Shown: positions 20,775 to 31,880 of the stretch, piece by piece
How the letters are laid out: each line of letters starts with the position of its first letter
Numbering within the stretch: position 1 is the first letter of the stretch
Origin: Anisus vortex
Lineage: Eukaryota > Mollusca > Gastropoda > Planorbidae
Length of the DNA stretch: 64,000 nt
Reading direction: 5' to 3'
Assembly (NCBI GenBank): GCA_949126835.1
Contig: OX421507.1
Span: forward strand, 8,026,121-8,090,120
Position numbers and translations under genes: made by a program
Notes under the pieces: model-generated
The model's input: the letters and a program-made list of their open reading frames with translations, nothing else
Told to the model about the DNA's origin: nothing
Databases searched by the model: none

Positions 20775-21291
20775 CAATTTTCAATTTTCTAAATTGTTTT
20801 TTTTTTGTGTGTTTTTTGTTTCAAAAAGACAAATAGCATATTTTATATAAATAAGATTTATAACTCACATTTATATAAATCAAGATTTATAACTCTGATT
20901 TGAAATTAGCCAGATTTAAAGTATCACAGACTTATTTATATATAGAATATGCTAATGATAATTTATTAAATCTTAATGTCTTTTTACACATTTGTTTTCT
21001 TTGTTGTAGAATGGGTCAACTAATTAGCTGCAATTGATACATGTGACGGTGTATATCTCCACAGTTAGGTCTCTTTAAAACCTTTGTAAACATAGCTATC
21101 TTGTACATCAATTTAGAACTGTGCTTTTGACAATTTCATGAGATCTGCAAATTGAATGTGATGTATACACGTTTTGTATCTGAAGTGTAGATAGTTCGGA
21201 GAGTCTTGTTACTTTTGAGTTGACAGTATGATGTGAGCAATTTTGAGTCGATTTCGTCCTCCAAGCTGTTGAATGTATTGTGGGAATGAAA

Positions 21292-21308
21292 AATAAAAAC
21301 AAAATAAA
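21292..21308 (+). terminator. Polyadenylation signals for the importin-like gene
   Basis: AATAAA at 21292-21297 and again at 21303-21308, about 630 bp after the stop codon. These are the first canonical signals on this strand after a GT-rich 3' region. Confidence 0.5.
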
Positions 21309-21584
21309 TCAAAACTTTTTTTTCTGTCAACTTGTTATTTCTCACTAAACTAATGAAAAACAAAAAACAAAACAAAACAAAAAATGCTATTCAATAAGTA
21401 CTATTGACCATACACGGAATTGGATACTCTACTGGGAATTTGATACACATACAATATAGGCTACAACATAGTTTAGTAATAACAAACTTCATTCATGGTA
21501 AAAAAAAAAAACTCAAACTAACAATGCAAAGTACATAGGAGTAATAATTAGTTATCTTGGAATCATCATATTGATGAAGTAATT

Positions 21585-22075
21585 AAAAAAATCAAGCAAA
21601 ACATTAGGATTAATTAAAAGGAATTTTCACAAACGTAATAAGAATACAAAACAAAAGTGATATCTAACATTAGTTAGTTATGCCTTTACTAGAATATGCA
21701 TTTTCAACTAAAGAAAACATTTTAAAAAATAGAACAAATTCAAAAAAGAGCGGCAGAGTTCATAACTAGCGAATATTCCCAACTTACAAGAGTAACATCA
21801 TTAGTCAAATCACTAAATAAACCTAGAAACACTAGAGGAAAGAAATGCAAAGAGTAAAGTAGTAATAATAGGCCTACATAAGACATTAAATTCTATTTTA
21901 GAAATACAACACAAAATAATCCAATACAGAGCTTAGATAAACATAAAGACAAAAACACTTTCCTTATCCCTAATGCAAGAACAAATTATGCATATAAGTA
22001 CGCTCTTTCTTCCCGAGTAGCTTTCGGGTATGGAATGTTTCCTGAACAAACCAGGAAAACCAGTAACATTACAAA
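21585..22075 (+). pseudogene. Non-LTR retrotransposon RT C-terminus, decayed
   Basis: Broken frames retain PLLEYAFST (RPLLEYA-type motif), EQIQKRAAEF (QRRAARF), TRVTSLVKSLN and FPSSFRVWN, which together mark the C-terminal part of a jockey/CR1-type reverse transcriptase ORF. A second copy at 38130-38600 has the same order. The GGAAAACCAGTAACATTA end leads into the 3' untranslated region seen in the minus-strand copies. Confidence 0.75.
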
Positions 22076-22084
22076 TTCGTTACA

Positions 22085-22254
22085 AGGTGTAATGTATCCT
22101 TGATACAGTTTGATAACCAATGTTGTACATAGAGAAGTATGTGTGCAGAACGTAATTTAATCTTTTATTGATCACAACCTTTAACACTAACAATATCGCC
22201 AGCTAAGTGAATTAATCAGTAATAAAATGTATTAATAGATAGGTCATTTATATC
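22085..22254 (+). repeat. Duplicated 5' flank of tRNA-Pro
   Basis: Counterpart of 13600-13711, with an extra 50-60 bp (about 22150-22205) not present in that copy. Confidence 0.8.
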
Positions 22255-22334
22255 GGCTCATTGGTCTAGGACTCTAGGGGTACGATTCTCGCTTTGAGTG
22301 CGAGAGGTCCCGGGTTCAAATCCCGGACGTGCCC
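22255..22334 (+). pseudogene. tRNA-Pro pseudogene
   Basis: Related to the 13712 gene but with an 8-bp insertion (GACTCTAG, a slippage copy) in the D arm, anticodon loop TTTGAGT (TGA instead of TGG), and acceptor changes. The T arm and B box GGTTCAAATCC are intact. It is unlikely to yield a normal tRNA. Confidence 0.9.
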
Positions 22335-23124
22335 GATGTTCGTCTTTTTGTTAATTTGTTTGAAAATGTATTCATTTATTCTAATTTATTCTAATTTATT
22401 CATTTATTCTAATTTATTCTAATGAAATTATCTTTCCATCAAAACGTTCAACTTATTAAAGCATAGACATGATCCTAGCTTATGTTGCGAGAGGTCCCGA
22501 GTTCAAATCCCTGTACTATTTATTTTTTTACACTTCTCAGAAATTAAGTATAACAAGAAAAGATGATAATTCAAATAGACAACTCATCTCAAACTTGTCC
22601 AATGATCTATATTAGTAGCAAAAAAAAGTTTAATACAGCCACGATGTTGTAATTTTGTGATTTCCTCTCTCCTTCCCACTCTCTAAGTATCTCTCATCTT
22701 CATGCCATTCGTTCGTATCCTCTTTCTGTCTCTTACTCTCTCAATCTCAACCTCTCTCTTATTATTATTATAATTTATCATATTTTTCTATTTCTCTAGA
22801 GGTCTCTTTTAAAGTTGTAATGCGTTTTTTTATTCTGTCAGATTTTTTTTGAGACCAAAGTTTAAATTCTTTTAATATAGTCTACCTAAATGTCTTTTTT
22901 TTTTTTCTGTTCGTTTTATTTTCTATTTTTGATTTCATCAAGGCGAAAAAAAAACAACATCTTTTTTAATTGACAGGGAGAGAATTGAGAATGTTATATT
23001 ATCTTTGTAATTTAACTTACGATTATTGCCCTTGCTTTACTCCAACGCTCTTGTGTTGTTCTTGCCGTAAATTATGGAGAAATTAAAAGAAAGGGATTTA
23101 TTTTCCACAAATAGGTCTATATGA
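22335..23124. other. AT-rich region with a possible tRNA scrap
   Basis: 22462-22512 contains GATCCTAGCTTATGTTGCGA and GAGGTCCCGAGTTCAAATCC, resembling the 3' half of the tRNA-Pro sequence. CT-rich simple sequence occupies 22665-22760. No gene seen. Confidence 0.5.
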
Positions 23125-23223
23125 TTGCTTAACAGGGCCGGATTTACCTATAAGCTAAACAAGCTATAGCTTAGGGCCCCCACTTTCTTAGGGGCCCCCA
23201 AACAAAATTGTTCAAGTGAACAA

Positions 23224-23735
23224 TTGTCATATTTACTTAAATATATAATAATCAGCATTATTATATATTTAAATAATAAACGGCAGTTTTGGAAAAATGT
23301 TCTTGAACGAGTTGTGGCAGCCATAATTAAGCTTACTATGGCAGAGCATAATTTACCTTTAAGAGGAGATAAGCAATTATTTGGTTCTCCTCACATTGGA
23401 AATTTCCTTGGATTACTGGAACTTATAGAAAAATTTAAACCTTTTCTAGCAAGCCATATAAAAAAATTGGGAATAAAGGATCAGGTGTCACATTTTATCT
23501 TTCTAAAACAATATGTGATGAACTTATCCAAATTATGGCACACGAAGTAAGAGATTCAATCTTGGATGATTTAAAAACTGCAGGGTACTTCAGTTTATCT
23601 GTAGACTCCATTCCAGACCGGTCCCATATTGATCAGCCCACTGTTATTCAAATTATTGTGAGGTATGTTTCACCAGATGATGGGGTCCCTATTGGATGTT
23701 TTCTAACTTTCCTAGAGATGGGTAAATATACATAG
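23224..23735 (+). pseudogene. hAT transposase fragment (DUF4371-like)
   Basis: Two overlapping frames (to codon LWHTK at 23550, then MAHEVRDSILDDLK from 23535) join by a frameshift into one DUF4371-like segment. It includes the SVDSTPD-like motif as SVDSIPDRSH, which in intact elements belongs to the catalytic core. It ends at 23735 in the nested MITE. Confidence 0.8.
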
Positions 23736-24112
23736 CATAGACTACTTGTTAATCTTCAATATTGTTTCTTCCATACCCTTGTATTTGCCAGACGTATTGG
23801 AAGCATTATCATATGACTGGACTCGACACTTACTAAAATCTATTTTAATCTAGCTTATGTGTTCTTTTTTTCCGTACGCAACCAATAAAGCTGCCATGAA
23901 CGACTTCTACACTCCTACGATTGCATTAATGGTTTCCGCTGTATACAACTTTCTATTTAAATCTTAATTTTCCATTGAGCAAATCATAGCGAATGTCTAA
24001 ATCCGAAGTCTAGAGGACTAAGTGCGATCGGAAATTCCGAAACTAAGTGTTTCAAGTTATCAAATAGCAGATATCGAAACATCAAAGCAAGCTGTCCATC
24101 TTATTATAGACT
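23736..24112. mobile_element. MITE family Y copy nested in hAT
   Basis: CATAGACTAC at the left and TTATTATAGACT at the right. The interior GGAAATTCCGAAACTAAGTG, TCATAGCGAATGTC and AAGCAAGCTGTCCATC blocks match 17651-17941 and 27724-28020. The left subterminal part is shorter than in the others. Confidence 0.7.
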
Positions 24113-24291
24113 TTGATTTATTATGTCACTATCTATAGATCTATAGCCTACTTCTTAATTGTATTTCAGTTTAACCCTCTAGGTAACCGAAAATTATATT
24201 TGACACTGACATATAGGGCCTAGGCCTAAGCTTATAAAGGGCCCCATATCTCAAATAGCTTAGGGCCCCATCAAGTCTAAATCCGGCCCTG

Positions 24292-25207
24292 TTGCTTAAG
24301 CATACTTCACCAATTCATTTACGAAAGATAATAAGAGGGGATTGTGTGGCATTCACAATGCCCAGCCGCCATCACTTCACATACAAATTGATATCAGGAT
24401 CCTTCACAAGCAACTCCGACAAAAACAAAAATAAAATAAAAATAGAAGAACCTTGCTGTTCTTAGCAGGAGTTGAACCCGATTCTTGCGGGATAATTGCA
24501 ATATGGCGTGTGTGTGCGTGTGTGTGTGTTTTTTTTTCTACAAACAACGCTACAGCAATGCGTCTGTTTTCAAATTTGGAGTTCCATTGATAGTAATGTT
24601 CATGGCTTTGATTGATACTTTTACTTCCGGTTTGACACCCCCCACCACCACCGGGCCCCTCCCAAGTGACCTCCTTTCTGGATCACTATTAAAGTCTTGC
24701 GCTAAGGCTGTGAATTAAGTTGGAGAAAGCTAATAATGTGTGTGTGTGGGGGATAGGGCATTGTGTTGAAAGCACAATACCACGATGCTATAGGCTACTA
24801 TTTTCCATAGTTGTTTTTTTTTTTTTTTTTTTTTTTTTTTTTCTAAGCTGATCTTCCCAGCTCATGTTTTTATATTTGTGAATGGTCATTTTAACATGTC
24901 AAGTACTTATTGCTTAGGGGACGTCCATTAATTACGTCAACAATTTTTACTGTATGTTAAATGTGGAAAAATAGCCATTCATAGTACAATGTATAGTAGA
25001 ATTGCTTTATCGCTAGAGTTGCGGATCTTGGTATCGATGTGCTAATAATCGCTGTAACTCAAGATAATCAATAAATTAAGATGCTCTACGGAGCAAATCC
25101 TTCCTTTAGCTGTTGTTGTTTTTTTTAGTTCAGGCGCCAGTTTAATGTTCATAGCGCCTGTGGGAGGTACACTGGGATAACACCAAGAAGCAGGATGTTG
25201 ATGGAAG
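24292..25207. other. No gene recognised
   Basis: Contains a short minus-strand SINE fragment (about 24335-24385, CACAATGCCCAGCCGCC), a CA/GT tract at 24506-24532, a (T)29 run at 24814-24842 and, at 24917-24950, one end (AGGGGACGTCCATTAATTAC) related to the MITE at 51981-52393. Confidence 0.55.
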
Positions 25208-26016
25208 CAGGGCCGGCTCGTCCATATAGGCAACCTAGGCGGCTGCCTAGGGCGCAAAATTTTGGGGGATGGGGGCACATAATTGACTTTAAAAAAATTT
25301 AATTTGGGGATTTAAAAACATAAACTAAATTAAAGTTTAGTACTTTTGCGCGCTACAAGCATAGGTAGACGAATTACTAGTAATGAAAGGCGAAGGGTAT
25401 TTTTACTCCCTTTATTTTAAGTTGCAATGTCTGCAATCGTCCGTCAATCGTGGTGCAAAAATTGGCTTCGATTTTTCGACCACTTTCCGTGGTCCGATCG
25501 AGCTGAAATTTGGACAGCAGATTTGGGGCGCCTAACAATACATTTTATCAAATTTTCAGTTAAAACGACCTAATAATACTACACTTATGACAATATTCAT
25601 TTCTTAAAAGGAAAGTATAAGAAATATTTTGATTTCGCGTTAAAAATGCCTGTGTAACTTTTTAAAGTTTTTCGGCGCAAAGCAAGAAAAAAAAATTTTG
25701 CGCTAAGATTATTTTTAGAACAATTCATACGGAGTAAGGAGATATTTTTGAGATTTGCGACACAGATATTTTTCTGTACGTTTCATTTGTAGTAGTCAAT
25801 CAATTATTTAATTACATGATGGTAAACTTAGTTTGCGAATAAAGGGAGTATAATGAAAACTTCGTTTTTATGGTTTTCTTGTTTTAAAGTTGACTTAGTT
25901 AATAGGAAAGTATGCCTTAACACGTCTCATAGTTTCTCTCCGCCGAAGCCACTTTATAATGAGAGCGCAGAATTTTGTTTTCGCCTAGGGCGTCAAAAAC
26001 CCTAGAGCCGGTCATA
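25208..26016. mobile_element. hAT-type non-autonomous element, 809 bp
   Basis: The left end is CAGGGCCGGCTCGTCC, followed by GGCGGCTGCCTAGGGCGC. The right end GCCTAGGGCGTCAAAAACCC...GAGCCGG is its inverse. Flanks GATGGAAG and GATGGAGG (7 of 8) form the target duplication. No transposase frame is seen. Confidence 0.78.
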
Positions 26017-27723
26017 GATGGAGGTCGTCTGTGAGGAGGAGCATTGTTTCTCCACACTGTGTGAATGTGTGTGTGTGTGTGTGTTTGTTGGAATCATCCA
26101 CGCGGGATTAAGTCATCCAGTTTCGCTCCTATATTTCCCAGGGAAAGATTTCGTTGTTCGACCATAATCCTTTTTCTTGCAATGATAACGTTTTCTCTTT
26201 AAGCTCCTCAATTGGTTTTCTCTGTGTTTGTTGTTGGCTAAAGGAAACAATAGCAGCCATTGTGGTTAACTGGTGGTCCACCTGAATAATGCAGGTGGCC
26301 CGCTGAAAAAAAGCAGTATCTGGCTAATACTTAAAATAAAAATAAAAACTTGTCATGCCCAGTGGCGTAGCTAGGGTGGGGGGAGGGGGTCTAAATTTGA
26401 AAGTTCCCCCGGGCCCCCACTTGAGAGAAGACATTTAGACAGGTACACAAGTAGATTGTAGACAGCGAGACAAGTAGAGCGGTATGTTGGGATACAGGTC
26501 GAAGGGTAGGCCTATATATGTGGACAGGTATATAGGTAAACAGGTATATAATAGTAGAGAGGAATATAGGTAGACAGGTAGACAAGTAGATCTATCGACT
26601 GATGGGTACACAGACTAACAGGTAATTATATGATTTTGTTGACCGCCATACGAATAGTACTATGTACATAAAAACATTTATAAAAAAAAAAAGTTTCATA
26701 TTTAAATTCCCTCGCCTCTCCTCACTTGGGTGTTAATCATTCAACGATGGCAACATAAAACTCTCATTGCGACACTATTTTTAAAGCAAATGTGATACAA
26801 CAGATCAAACGGTGTAACATAAACCTCATCAAAATCTACCTATTCCCACCTTACTTTGTCCTACAGCACGGTGATGTATGAAATTTGTCTCGTAATATCT
26901 TTCTTTCTATTTTTCTCCATTTAACGTTTACCGCATGCTGTTACAGTTTCATTTTTATAATCTATCACCTACGTGTGAAATGTATTAGTTTGTGCTCGAC
27001 TGGTGGAAAAGGACGCCTCTGGGGGGGGGGGGGGGGAGGGGAAGGACGACTTGCCAACACAGCTATCCATACAGTGCCCCCCCCCCCGACGCCACCTTCG
27101 GCTTACCTCGTTATCATAAGACGATATACTGCTGCGGCGTCGAATGGGGTGCTAACACATATAGGTGTGATACCCTACATAAACCAATCCACTGGTTCCT
27201 CACGAAACAAAAGGAACTACAGCAACAATGATACCGAGAATGGGTGTAGGGGCGAGACCACCGTAAGTATTTACGATGGTCTTGGTAGAGCAGAGGTGTG
27301 CAATAGATGCCCAGAGATTTTCTCCCCGCCCCTTTCTCCATTTTATTTATAAACACTTGATCATGCACTGGCCCGATATGAAAACGCAGTGGCCTGTTTT
27401 GAGGGGGGTGTGGGGGGAAGGGTCATTAAATAAAAAGATAATGATAACACATTTTAAATAATAATAATGTATGTCCAATGCAGTATCAATAAAGTGTTTT
27501 ACTTCATATAAATAAATGTAAACAATCCAGACGTCGCTAGCCTTATATCCGCACGCCCCCCCCCCCCCACCCACCCCCAACTAGCTATATTGCTATGGCA
27601 AAGAATTATATCTGAAAACGAGCTTTAATTTTTTTTAAAGCTGTGTAAGAACGAGAATCGATCTTCCGGAAATAGCCGAGCACGAGTCGGAGATAGAAAG
27701 GGAGAGAAATGAGGGAGGTTAGA
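26017..27723. other. No gene recognised; G/C homopolymers
   Basis: (GT)n at 26066-26083. One hAT-type end, CAGTGGCGTAGCTAGG, at about 26350. GAGACAAGTAGA-type tetranucleotide degeneracy at 26430-26600. (G)16 at 27019 and C-runs at 27077 and 27556. No exon that I can support. Confidence 0.45.
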
Positions 27724-28020
27724 GCATAGAGACTATTATAAGATGGATCGCTTGCTCTATTTTTCGAGCTTATATATACTTTTTTTTTCCGTGCGCAACC
27801 AATAATGCTGTCTTAAATTATTTCTACGCTCCTCGTTGTTTCTTAAATGTTTCCGCTGTATAGAACTTTCGATTTTTAATTTTAATATTTCAGTGAGAAA
27901 ATTGAAGCGATTCAATAAAACGGAAGTGCAAAGGAAACAACGAATCGGAAATTCCGAAAATCAGTGTTTCAGTCATCATATAGCAGAAATACTAAAGCAA
28001 GCGGTCCATGTATATTATAG

Positions 28021-29576
28021 CAGGCATGTCAAACGTGCGGCCCTTTGCAAGCGCGTGTGCGGCCCGCACAAAGGATACTGCAATCGTCTCATTTAATGGC
28101 GAAAATTTCATTTAAAATATTTTAGACTGGGTGAATAAAACAGAAATCTGGCACGGTGCCACGTGTAAGAAAACAATGCGGATATTTTAAGAACAGTAAG
28201 CTTAAATACGAGGGCTTAATGCGTGTTTCAAGACTCAAGGAATTGAAGGCTAACTTGATACAGCAACAGACATGTTTTACAAAAATATATCAAGCCAATG
28301 TCGTTTCCGTTACTGCAAGCTATGAACTCAGCCGAATGGTCGTCATGAGTGGGTTAAAAAAAATTGACAACTCGTATCCAGATTCAACAATTGTACATTT
28401 TTACTGCATTATTCATCAGCAAAATGTGTGTTCAAAGACGCTTAAATTAAATCACGTGCTTAGTGTGGTCACAAAAACAGTGAACTTTATCAAATGCAAT
28501 GCTCTCAATCATCGTCAATTCAGTCAGCTGTTATAAGACATGGATAGTCAGTTCACCGATGTTCCATTCTACACAGCAGTCCGTTGGTTGTTGTGTCACA
28601 AAGTGCTGAAAAGATTTCATTTGCTGAGACAAGATGAAATAAAAGATGAAAGTTGGATCCAGGATCTAGCGTTGGCTGTGGACATTACTGCACATTTAAG
28701 TTTTTAAGCGATCTTAATTTGAAATTACAAAGCAAAAACAAACTCATCACTCAGTTGTACGACGACATAAAGTGTTTCATTACAAAACTAAGCTTTTGGA
28801 AGACACAGTTGTCACGTGTAAATTTGGTTCATTTTCCTAACTGCAAAGAACTAAAAAAAAACATGCCAATGCTGAATCTGTACTTACCTTTGCTAAATAC
28901 GAGAGTCACATAGAGTTATTGTCAAAAGAGTTCCAGGAAAGATCTAGTGATTTCACATCTTTGAATACCATTTTGCATTATTCTCGGCACCATTCAACTT
29001 TAATGTTGTCAAAGCAGAGAAAACTTGCAGATGGAGCTATTAGAAATGCAGTCTGATTCTACACTCAAAGCAAAGTATCTAGAAGTCGGGATACCTGGCT
29101 TCTATTCATACCTTTCTGAAAAGTTTACAAACTTCAAAAACTTCACTACTATTATGGCAATGTTCGGTTCCACCTATGTGTGTGAACAGTTATTTTCCTT
29201 CATGAAATTAACGAAAACTTCTCAGAGAACAGGGCTGACCGATGAACACTTGTCGTCCCTGATGAAGGTCGGAACTGCAATTACATTTCAGCCAGATATA
29301 AAAAAAATTGTAATGAAAAGGAGGCATCAAACCTCAGGACAAAACACTGATTAAAGTGTAAAAATTGATTGAATGTTCTTGAATAAATGTTGGATAACAA
29401 TTGTTATATTTGGCGTTGTTGGGCGTTAGCTTAATAAAGCCGTTGTAGTAGACGTGTACATTAATTAAATATAATTCAATAACATTACAGTGTTTCAAGG
29501 ATTTGTTGGTGTGGCCCGCCGGTATACTCAAAGTATCTTATGCGGCCCATGGTGCTTTTTGAGTTTGACACGCCTG
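28021..29576 (+). mobile_element. hAT element (GTF2IRD2/ZBED5-like) with perfect 8-bp TSD
   Basis: Ends CAGGCATGTCAAACGTGCGG and, inverted, CAGGCGTGTCAAACTC. Both are flanked by TATTATAG (28013-28020 and 29577-29584). Most of a transposase is recognisable in three frames (see separate entry). It is inserted in a copy of MITE family Y, so it is younger than that MITE. Confidence 0.93.
28156..29354 (+). pseudogene. hAT transposase pseudogene
   Basis: Open segments 28156-28536, 28653-28913 and 29025-29354 align in order with animal hAT transposases related to GTF2IRD2/ZBED5. They include HCIIHQ-like FYCIIHQQNVCSKTL, LNHRQFSQLL, a WLxxxKVLKRF segment in between (RWLLCHKVLKRF), LNLKLQSKNKLI, LQMELLEMQSD and the C-terminal FGSTYVCEQLFSFMK dimerisation/catalytic motif. 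Stops and frameshifts at about 28537, 28705 and 28910 break it. The N-terminal BED zinc finger is missing. Confidence 0.85.
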
Positions 29577-29590
29577 TATTATAGTCTATG

Positions 29591-29964
29591 GTTATAGCGT
29601 TGTAAGTAAAAAAGAAAACAATCGTGAAATCTAAAAATAAATCGTTAACTTCCGTGACGACGGTTCTCAATCAATTCCGCAAACGTCAGGGTCTTCGGCG
29701 ACATTATTTGCACAGCGACTGACGTGTGCGTGTTATGTGTGTGTTTATGTGTGTGTTTATGAGTGTGGGAACAGGGGCGTGGGACAAAGGTTGGGGGGGG
29801 GGGGGCGGGCTGAAAATTGGTTGTGGCCGAAGATGGGGAGAGCAGTTGGAGTTGTATATTGGTGTCAATAAACAAAAACTTAATTAAAAGCGATAAATAT
29901 TTATTTTAAAAAAAAAGTTTGTATTTCTTTTCTAAATACATTTGACCATCCGCTCTTTATTAGC
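29591..29964. other. No gene recognised
   Basis: Contains GTGTGTTTAT-type repeats at 29732-29765 and a (G)13 run near 29798. Confidence 0.5.
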
Positions 29965-30442
29965 TTATATTATATTATATTATATTATATTATATTATAT
30001 TATATTATATTATATTATATTATATTATATTATATTATATTATATTATATTATATTATATTATATTATATTATATTATATTATATTATATTATATTATAT
30101 TATATTATATTATATTATATTATATTATATTATATTATATTATATTATATTATATTATATTATATTATATTATATTATATTATATTATATTATATTATAT
30201 TATATTATATTATATTATATTATATTATATTATATTATATTATATTATATTATATTATATTATATTATATTATATTATATTATATTATATTATATTATAT
30301 TATATTATATTATATTATATTATATTATATTATATTATATTATATTATATTATATTATATTATATTATATTATATTATATTATATTATATTATATTATAT
30401 TATATTATATTATATTATATTATATTATATTATATTATATTT
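29965..30442. repeat. (AATAT)n satellite-like array
   Basis: About 478 bp of perfect TATAT pentamer, around 95 copies, no variants seen by eye. The stop-free plus-strand frame (IILYY repeats) is an artefact. Confidence 0.98.
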
Positions 30443-30489
30443 GGTTAACAAAACAAGGGCGGGGCATAAAGGGGTTTGCAAAAAAAAAA

Positions 30490-30600
30490 GTTTCCCAGTC
30501 GGACCAATTAAATCAATAGGGCCGTTGAAGCAGCATTCTCCAGATTCCTAGGCCACGGCATACTAGGAAATTGCGAGACCAGCGCAATGTACAACCGATA
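30490..30600 (-). mobile_element. SINE 3' fragment, minus strand
   Basis: CAGTCGGACCAATTAAATC, AGGGCCGTTGAAGCAGC, GGCCACGGCATACTAGGAAA and CAGCGCAATG match the SINE tail. Confidence 0.75.
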
Positions 30601-30730
30601 ATTGCTATATTAAAATGAAATTTGCATCGATAATATTTTACATCATTTTAAGTTGTCTTATTAGAGCATTTCCGAAATTTATCACTTGGGGGAAAGAAGG
30701 GGGGGGGGGGCTACTGCCACTTGATGTAGT

Positions 30731-30995
30731 CTACGGTTGGCATGGTGGGCCGTTCGGCTGGCGTACCGAATGTCCCATGTTCGAATCCTGGTGCAGGTTA
30801 GGATTTCTTCTCCTTGTGTTCTAGAGGCTGTCCCCGGGCACTAGTTGGGGGGGGGGGGGGAAGGTAAAGGCGAATGGGCATTTTGCTGGCCACATAATCC
30901 CCTAGTGTGCACTGGCCTTAGGAACTGTAAGAACGCTGCCTTACCTGCCCAATGGATCAATGTAATTATGTTGTTATCCGACTGGATACTTTACT
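30731..30995 (+). mobile_element. tRNA-derived SINE, plus strand
   Basis: Full-length but diverged. Head GGTTGGCATGGTGGGCC and B box GTTCGAATCCTGG, body ACTAGTTGG followed by a G14 expansion, GCTGGCCACATAATCCCC, tail CCAATGGATCAATG and GGATACTTTA. Confidence 0.87.
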
Positions 30996-30999
30996 TTTT

Positions 31000-31745
31000 T
31001 TTCTGTTACCCCTTACTTACCTTCTACGTCAGACTGCTAATATTTTGAAAACAACCACGCTAGAAAGCCCCCCCCCCTTCCTTTACGCCCACCGGACACT
31101 TGTTTTCCTAGGCATCTGTCCGGCCCAAGAGTCTAAGATTGTAGTTTTTAAACTATGGTATTGCTTTGTTGGCTTTTATCTCAGTAACAATAGCAATACC
31201 GGCTGAAGCTATAAGCATACGGACCACTGGACATAATCCTGTTTAGAATTTAGAATAGGCTCGCTTCGAATCATATTATACACTTTGATGTTAGAATGTC
31301 ACCGGATGACTACAATAACCCTGGGGATACACCTTTGGGGGTGTTTAGACAGGTAGAAGAGTTTTCCTTAATTAGAGTGTCTGGGGGGGGGGGGGGGGGG
31401 GGGGAATAGTACCGTAGGCCTATCCCATAGTGGAAACCACCTGGTCACGGTTCAATGATTTTGTAACACAGAACAAAGGTGAAAGGGTTATTGGAACTCT
31501 TGTTTTTTTTTTTTATTATTATTTCTCTATCCATGTGTAGTCTTAAAAACTTTATAAATGGTAAATGGAAACTGGGCTAACGTAATATCCGCTTATAACG
31601 AATGATTGCTTTATATGGTTGCGTCAAAGCTTTTGCCCCCAATAGAATCCATAATTGTAACCGAAAAGCTGGTATTGTCTCAAATTTAGGAGCTTCGGGC
31701 AGCAAGCGTACTAATCGAGGGGGCGGCAAACATTTGAAAATTATG
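31000..31745. other. No gene recognised
   Basis: (C)10 at 31068, (G)22 at 31383-31404, (T)17 at 31504. Otherwise unique-looking AT-rich sequence. Confidence 0.45.
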
Positions 31746-31880
31746 TGCCAAAGTAGAATATCCCTAAATGTCCACTCCCGAGACTTGAATTACCTCTTTT
31801 TGGAGGTCTTCCGAGTGCCATTGAGAATCCTTCTGCGTGCCAAGTGTGGCACGCGAGCGATATGTTGCCGAACCCTATAG
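31746..31880 (-). mobile_element. hAT left-end fragment, minus strand
   Basis: Reading minus from 31880: GGGTTCGGCAACATATCGCT, then CGTGCCACACTTGGCACGCA and TCTCAATGGCAC, matching the left 90 bp of the element at 43817-44801. Its partner end was not found. Confidence 0.65.

Larger units (their letters stand above)
23133..24291 (+). mobile_element. hAT element, ZMYM/DUF4371-like, with perfect 8-bp TSD
   Basis: Ends CAGGGCCGGATTTA and TAAATCCGGCCCTG are inverted repeats, flanked by the exact 8-bp duplication TTGCTTAA (23125-23132 and 24292-24299). Inside, 23280-23550 and 23535-23735 encode in two frames the first part of a transposase of the ZMYM1/DUF4371 type (LRGDKQLFGSPHIGNFLGLL; YFSLSVDSIPDRSHIDQ). 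About 1 kb of the transposase, including the catalytic C-terminal part, is missing. A copy of MITE family Y is nested at 23736-24112. Confidence 0.9.
27724..29590. mobile_element. MITE family Y copy split by an hAT element
   Basis: Left part 27724-28020 starts GCATAGAGACTATTATAAG, with ATGGATCGCTTGCT. The right remainder 29577-29590 (TATTATAGTCTATG) lies beyond the hAT insertion. Removing the hAT and one target copy restores a terminal TATTATAGTCTATG that is the inverse of the left end. Confidence 0.8.

Noticed and set aside
22462..22512. Second tRNA-Pro pseudogene
   Set aside because: Only the T arm and part of the anticodon stem resemble a tRNA; too little to call.
29942..30448. 168-codon frame over the AATAT array
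   Set aside because: Artefact of a pentanucleotide repeat.
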